Assembly: GCA_026120035.1 (NCBI GenBank)
Contig: JALRME010000022.1
Span: 124,001 to 188,000, forward strand
Length of the DNA stretch: 64,000 nucleotides
Reading direction: 5' to 3'
DNA from: Coleophoma eucalyptorum
Lineage: Eukaryota; Ascomycota; Leotiomycetes; Helotiales; Dermateaceae
Of the stretch, positions 59,879-64,000 are shown piece by piece. The notes under the pieces are model-generated. The model did not search any database. It saw only the letters and a list, made by a program, of their open reading frames with translations, and was not told the DNA's origin. Every line of letters begins with the position of its first letter. The stretch's first letter is position 1. The translations under genes and the position numbers were made by a program.

Positions 59879-61579
59879 CTAAAATCCCAGAACATACCGA
59901 ACTCCAACAAGAATGTCCTCAGCACGGAAAATGGCTTCCCGCTCTTTTCTGATCTTGCGAAGGGGCACGTCGTTCCGGACCTCAAGGCCAGGCCAAGCTT
60001 CATCCGCCATTGGAAAGGTGAGAACGGAATCAGTGATGATAGGTTCAAAGGCAGAGAGGGCCTTGGAATATTGTGGCTCAGAGCCATCGTCTTCTTTGCC
60101 CTTCTTCTTCTCTTGATTATGCTTCGATTCGGCCTTAATTTTGGGTTTTGCTTTCAATTGTAGCTTTGCCTCTTTCTGGACATCCTTCATCTCGGCTACA
60201 CTGCCTTCTTTTGGTACTGTGACAAGGATCCTGTTCTTGCCAATTTTATCTTCGAAGGTCTTGCGGCGTGGTGCATATAAAGTCCTGCTGATCGAATGCA
60301 AGGGGATTGAATGACCCATTGTGATAGCAACCTGTAATCGATGATTAGCACTAATACGGTACTAAAATTTGAGGCATAATTTACGTCAATGAAGCCCATT
60401 CTGCTATCTGCACCACCTCTGGCATTCTTAAGTGATTCGGGGATTGACAATTTCGATAGTTCTTCCAAATATTCATACATGGGGCTTTTGCGTCCATCAT
60501 GTTTCTCCCAAGAGCTGGAGTCCTCAGCAAGCAGCTTATTTATCTGGTTCCATCTATCAACAACTGTTTGTCTAGGCTTTATCAATGACCCATTGGCACC
60601 ATCTGAATATGAGGGTGATTGCTGAGATAGGACTATTGCCCAAGGAAGCTCAACTTCGGTTTGCAGTCGTCGACCAGAGTATTGAAGATCTCGCTCACTT
60701 GGGTGGCAGTGGGATTTGACGATACGAGATGCACTCAACTGGCCATTGTAGTAGATGTTGATGCACAAATCGTATGGCTTGTTGGTAACAAATGAAGGCA
60801 TGTAAGCTCTCTCTGGCAATTCGAATACAAGTTTGATTGGTTGGAGTCTTCGACGCGTAGATCCAGAGATCAATTTCGATTCTAGTGACATAGTCTTTGC
60901 TTTCTTTGCACTTGATGCGCGTGTCTGGATCCCAAGGGGTTCTAGGAGATGGATTTAGTAAGCGGTCCTCTTCACTTCCCAGTTACGTGTGCATCTTACC
61001 CCCCTTTTCTGTACCTCTGGCATCCTGAAGACACGAAGATGAAATGGTTGATAACGATGAAAGTGAATCATCCAAGTCCATTGTAACATCTGCCGAAAGC
61101 AATTCATTAGTGTTGTCCAAAGATGTCTTGGTTGCTTCATCGTCTTTAACTGCATTGATACCATAAGCTGTCGACCGATACGAAGTGTCCTTCCCAGATG
61201 AACCATTGTCTCCTGTCTCCAGAATCTCTTTGCCTGCATTGATAAGGAAGAATGGGTAAGATCCGTTAGCCCCAAGGAAGTCGATACCTGGAAATTCTGA
61301 GTTGAAGTAAGACTCGGAGAGAGGTACTGCTTCAAAGCCTTCCGAAGGGTCTTTGGACGCATTATATTGGTCATTATATCTAGTATTCGGATTTGGCTTG
61401 GGCTTGGGACTGCTTGACGCATTATATTCGCCATTGTATCTAGCGTTCAGATTTATCCTCGGCGTGAGACTGCTTCTAGTCATTGGTGAGGATGATATAT
61501 CCGACTTCCGCCTTGGCTTCTCTGGGTCCCACGTCAACAACTTTATCGACGTGCCCTTTAGACTGTAATACGGCATCAT
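59879..61579 (-). CDS. Uncharacterised protein, three exons
   Basis: Exons 61579-61000, 60941-60385 and 60331-59879 with introns of 58 and 53 bp give 529 aa. A TTACTAAAT branch-like site precedes the first acceptor. The N-terminal third is Ser/Asn-rich with two similar units (NARYNGEYNASS and NTRYNDQYNASK) about 20 residues apart. The middle (QPIKLVFELPERAYMPSF, then NKPYDLCINIYYNGQL) looks like a folded beta-rich domain. A Lys/Glu-rich stretch (around 430-450) leads to a compact C-terminus (PGLEVRNDVPLRKIRKEREA) ending LVGVRYVLGF. I do not recognise the family. The 5' end is the least certain part: the start is the first of two ATGs at 61579/61576, and an upstream exon cannot be excluded. 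Confidence 0.65.
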
Positions 61580-62736
61580 AGATATTTGTTGATGCCGCAG
61601 AGTATCGAAAGAGATGGTATGTGGTTGAGGGTGCGTAGGGGAAATTGCTGCCTTGGGCGCGTCTATGATATGAACTTAGTAAATTCAACCCTGCGAATCG
61701 AGATATGTAGACCTGGAGAATGTAGTGGCAAATAAAGAACTTTCTTGGTGAGCGATAATGATTTTCAATCGCCGTTGAGTCTGGAAATTCTTGTTGGTGA
61801 CTGAATCTTCAAAGCTTCAGCGAAAAAAAAGGAAGATGCACCACCAAGACAGCTGCATATTAGCAAGAGATGAAGATCCACCACAACTTTTACTTTTAAA
61901 GTATAAAAACTCTAGGCACAACGCAAAGGATCTCCGGCAAGGCTAAGTTACATGCTTTGCCTACCTTCAATTTAACCTCGCAAGGTACGAGGCTGAGACT
62001 GTTGATTATGAATGGCACAAAGTATCTCAAAGAAAGAGAAGCACGAGAGGCATAAATGGAAAATAGACAAATGCGCCATGAGTTCGAATCTATTCGAACT
62101 TACGGATGCTCATACTATAAGAAGTGAAGGAAGTCTTTGATTTCAACTTCAATATTCGAAATTATGTAATTGTTGTAAGATCTCAGCTTTGCGAAGGGTA
62201 CTTTGATGAGCAGCTCCCTTGGCTCCTTCCCTCTACTCATAAACAAATTATGCTATCAAGCATAAGCAACTGAAAAAGTGAGTACGTGGAGTGGCTATGC
62301 ATAAATAAATGGGAAAGACTAGCAATTAAAAACAACTGCACGGCATCTTAAGTTTTCAACCTTTGGAAGGCTTTACAAAGATTTTGTAGTGAACTACAAA
62401 GAGCTACTGTCTATACCTGCCGGTCCAAATTGCTAGATCTTGATATTGCGGAAACATACCTGCGTTGGCAGTCTAGATCTAATCTCACCATCGCGCTTTC
62501 AGCAACGCCAAGAATCTCTCCACTTGGCTCGTTAAATAATGCTATCGTTGCCATCATCCACATGAGCTCTCTCAGCAGCAGACTTATTGCAAGATATTTT
62601 TTTATGGGGCTTTCGGTCAGCAGTCGTTATAGAACCGGTAGACTCATCCTCGTGTGTCAAACAGCAGGTGCCAGGTTGTTGATCAAGTTCTTGGATCGCA
62701 CACCACCTAGAATTCAAAGCATTATAGGTTCCAGAA
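61580..62736. other. Intergenic region
   Basis: 1.2 kb between two minus-strand genes. A 147-aa plus-strand frame (62430-62873) overlaps the end of the next gene and has no protein features. No supported gene. Confidence 0.5.
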
Positions 62737-63588
62737 TCATCCGCTTGCCACTGGATCATAAGTCGTGTCGCTGCCGAGTAGATCTCCTAATTGCACAATG
62801 GTCTCCGCATAGACTCTTGCAACATCCATATTGTGACTTTCATCTTCACCATCCCAAGCACTTTGCATACTGACGCTCATGCCTCCATCGGTATCCATGC
62901 CAGTCTCATTTCCATCGTCCACTTGGCTGTCTGACTCCAATTCTGGCTCGGCTTCTTTGCTCATAACTTCCACGATCTGCACCCTGGTAGCTTCTACTAG
63001 GCTCTTACATCTTACCATGTCAGTTCTGCTCATGCCACTTCTCCGTCCATTATCAAATCCAGGAAGACTTTCCCCAGAAATGATATCTTGACCTTTTAGA
63101 AGACTGGCAAAGGCATGATCCAATTTCCGCAGTAGAGCAAAGGTGGGACCAGGTGAGGCTGGAAAGGCTGATAAATATGTGGTAACAGACAGTGCAATGT
63201 TCAGTAAATATGGTATTTGTAGATTTGCTGGTATGGAAAAATCAGCGAAATATATCTCAACTATAGAAGCACACTCACGAGTCCCAGAGAGCCATAAGAC
63301 GTCGACCACTTCGCTAAGATCCTTACAGACTTCACTCATGCTCTGATATCCATGGACTTCCTCATCTGGTTCTGGAGGTTGATGTTTTTTGGTATATCTC
63401 CTTGAGATATGCATAAGCCTACTTTCCACATAACGGCGGGCGGCCTCTTCTTTAGCCGAACCGGCCCGTAAAGGTTGAGAACGTGGATGGGGGAGCTGAG
63501 AGGGAATTATGTTGGAAGTATTGCTGGGCACTGGAGAGGGTAATGATGGCGGGAGAAAGCCACCAGGCTCGATTGATGATTCAGCCAT
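62737..63588 (-). CDS. Uncharacterised helical protein
   Basis: An intronless frame of 283 aa from the ATG at 63588. The first 40 residues are Pro/Ser-rich. A helical, conserved-looking core follows: EEAARRYVESRLMHISRRYTKK, then GYQSMSEVCKDLSEVVDVLWLSGT, then LQIPYLLNIALSVTTYLSAF and FALLRKLDHAFASLLKGQD. The C-terminal third is very acidic with Asp/Glu/Ser (around 215-255) and ends in a short helix. It has no signal peptide or membrane segment. The pattern suggests an all-helical protein with an acidic tail, possibly nuclear, but I do not recognise the family. It is divergent from the Tom6-like gene across 270 bp. Confidence 0.75.
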   Translation of the reverse strand: MAESSIEPGGFLPPSLPSPVPSNTSNIIPSQLPHPRSQPLRAGSAKEEAARRYVESRLMHISRRYTKKHQPPEPDEEVHGYQSMSEVCKDLSEVVDVLWLSGTRECASIVEIYFADFSIPANLQIPYLLNIALSVTTYLSAFPASPGPTFALLRKLDHAFASLLKGQDIISGESLPGFDNGRRSGMSRTDMVRCKSLVEATRVQIVEVMSKEAEPELESDSQVDDGNETGMDTDGGMSVSMQSAWDGEDESHNMDVARVYAETIVQLGDLLGSDTTYDPVASG

Positions 63589-63858
63589 GACTTATTATTC
63601 CATCCCAAAATTCATCATAACTACACGTATAACAGAAGAGTTTTGCGGAAGAAGATGAAGAAGAAACACAAGATCTAATCATAAAGAAGTGAAGTCACGA
63701 CTGAAGTGTTAGCGCGAAGTAGCGTTGATTAGTCATATCACGTGTCATGAATATCAAGGAGATGATCGCGATAACCAAAATTTCCAAGCAACAAGCAACC
63801 TCTAACCAAGTACCATCGTCTTCTTCCCAACGACCATCACCACATCAATTATTTAGCC
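63589..63858. promoter_or_regulatory. Short bidirectional promoter region
   Basis: 270 bp between divergent start codons at 63588 (-) and 63859 (+). The TCACGTGTC at about 63738-63746 contains a CACGTG E-box, the kind of site bound by fungal bHLH factors. The rest is pyrimidine-rich toward the right-hand gene. Confidence 0.5.
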
Positions 63859-64000
63859 ATGGCACCCAAGCAACAGCGTATCGTCGTTCAGAAGGCAGAT
63901 TCCCGTAGACCAGCACCAAAAGGATACGTCTCGCAGGTCTACAGCACCATCACATCCCCCGAGAACGCAAGTGTTGTACGAAGCATTGCCGTGTTCGGAG
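63859..64000 (+). CDS. TOM6: Tom6-like mitochondrial outer-membrane import subunit (partial)
   Basis: The frame opens at the ATG at 63859 and runs off the window after 47 residues. The basic N-tail (MAPKQQRIVVQKADSRR), then SQVYSTITSPENASVVRSIAVFG, the start of a membrane helix, fits the small Tom6 subunit of the TOM core complex in filamentous ascomycetes, which is about 60 residues long. Tom6 stabilises association of Tom22 with the Tom40 pore. The C-terminal anchor lies outside the window, so the assignment rests on the N-terminal pattern only. Confidence 0.6.
   Translation, partial: MAPKQQRIVVQKADSRRPAPKGYVSQVYSTITSPENASVVRSIAVFG

Noticed and set aside
1..64000. CRISPR arrays, intact transposons or long terminal repeats
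   Set aside because: No regularly spaced repeats, transposase or reverse-transcriptase frames, or long flanking repeats were seen. The organism is a eukaryote.

Overview
The window is a stretch of a filamentous ascomycete nuclear genome (Pezizomycotina; a leotiomycete-like fungus is my best guess, not proven). The evidence is eukaryotic gene structure throughout. Most genes are split by short GT-AG introns, usually 43-70 bp with a few of 80-193 bp. The products are typical of such fungi: Zn2Cys6 regulators, indoleamine 2,3-dioxygenase, Nfs1, Rvs167, the SIN protein Cdc14, Kes1-type oxysterol-binding protein and several MFS pumps. I rebuilt the exon structures by hand. In every multi-exon gene the spliced length is a multiple of three and the joined protein reads through without a stop.

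Layout. 0.8-6.4 kb: a thioredoxin-fold PRXL2/AhpC-TSA-like protein (-) and an uncharacterised Ser-rich protein (+), separated by 3.1 kb without a recognisable gene. 6.8-18.3 kb: four MFS transporters in tandem, all on the minus strand, from at least three subfamilies, each with its own 1.1-1.4 kb upstream region. 20-27.5 kb: an F-box protein, Rvs167 (BAR-SH3), and cysteine desulfurase Nfs1, the last two divergent. 28-33.6 kb: two divergently transcribed Zn2Cys6 transcription factors. 34.1-39.3 kb: CTNNBL1-like splicing factor, a CsbD-like small protein, and an oxysterol-binding protein. 39.3-45.5 kb: gene-poor, with one uncharacterised protein gene. 45.5-55 kb: indoleamine 2,3-dioxygenase, geranylgeranyl diphosphate synthase, SIN protein Cdc14, and a Tvp38/VTT membrane protein. 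56-63.6 kb: a large multi-pass membrane protein and two uncharacterised proteins. The right edge holds the start of a Tom6-like mitochondrial import subunit.

Most of the window is housekeeping sequence with no obvious operon-like logic. The parts that look accessory are the MFS quartet and the divergent regulator pair about 10 kb beyond it. No polyketide synthase, NRPS or terpene cyclase is visible, so neither the transporters nor the GGPP synthase can be tied to a biosynthetic cluster here. I found no tRNA, rRNA, CRISPR array or intact transposon. The observations most worth checking are the transporter array, several introns with a second viable splicing outcome (Rvs167 SH3, Nfs1 NAGNAG, IDO, the membrane protein), a 98-bp tandem duplication upstream of one transporter, and three or four unrecognised protein families.
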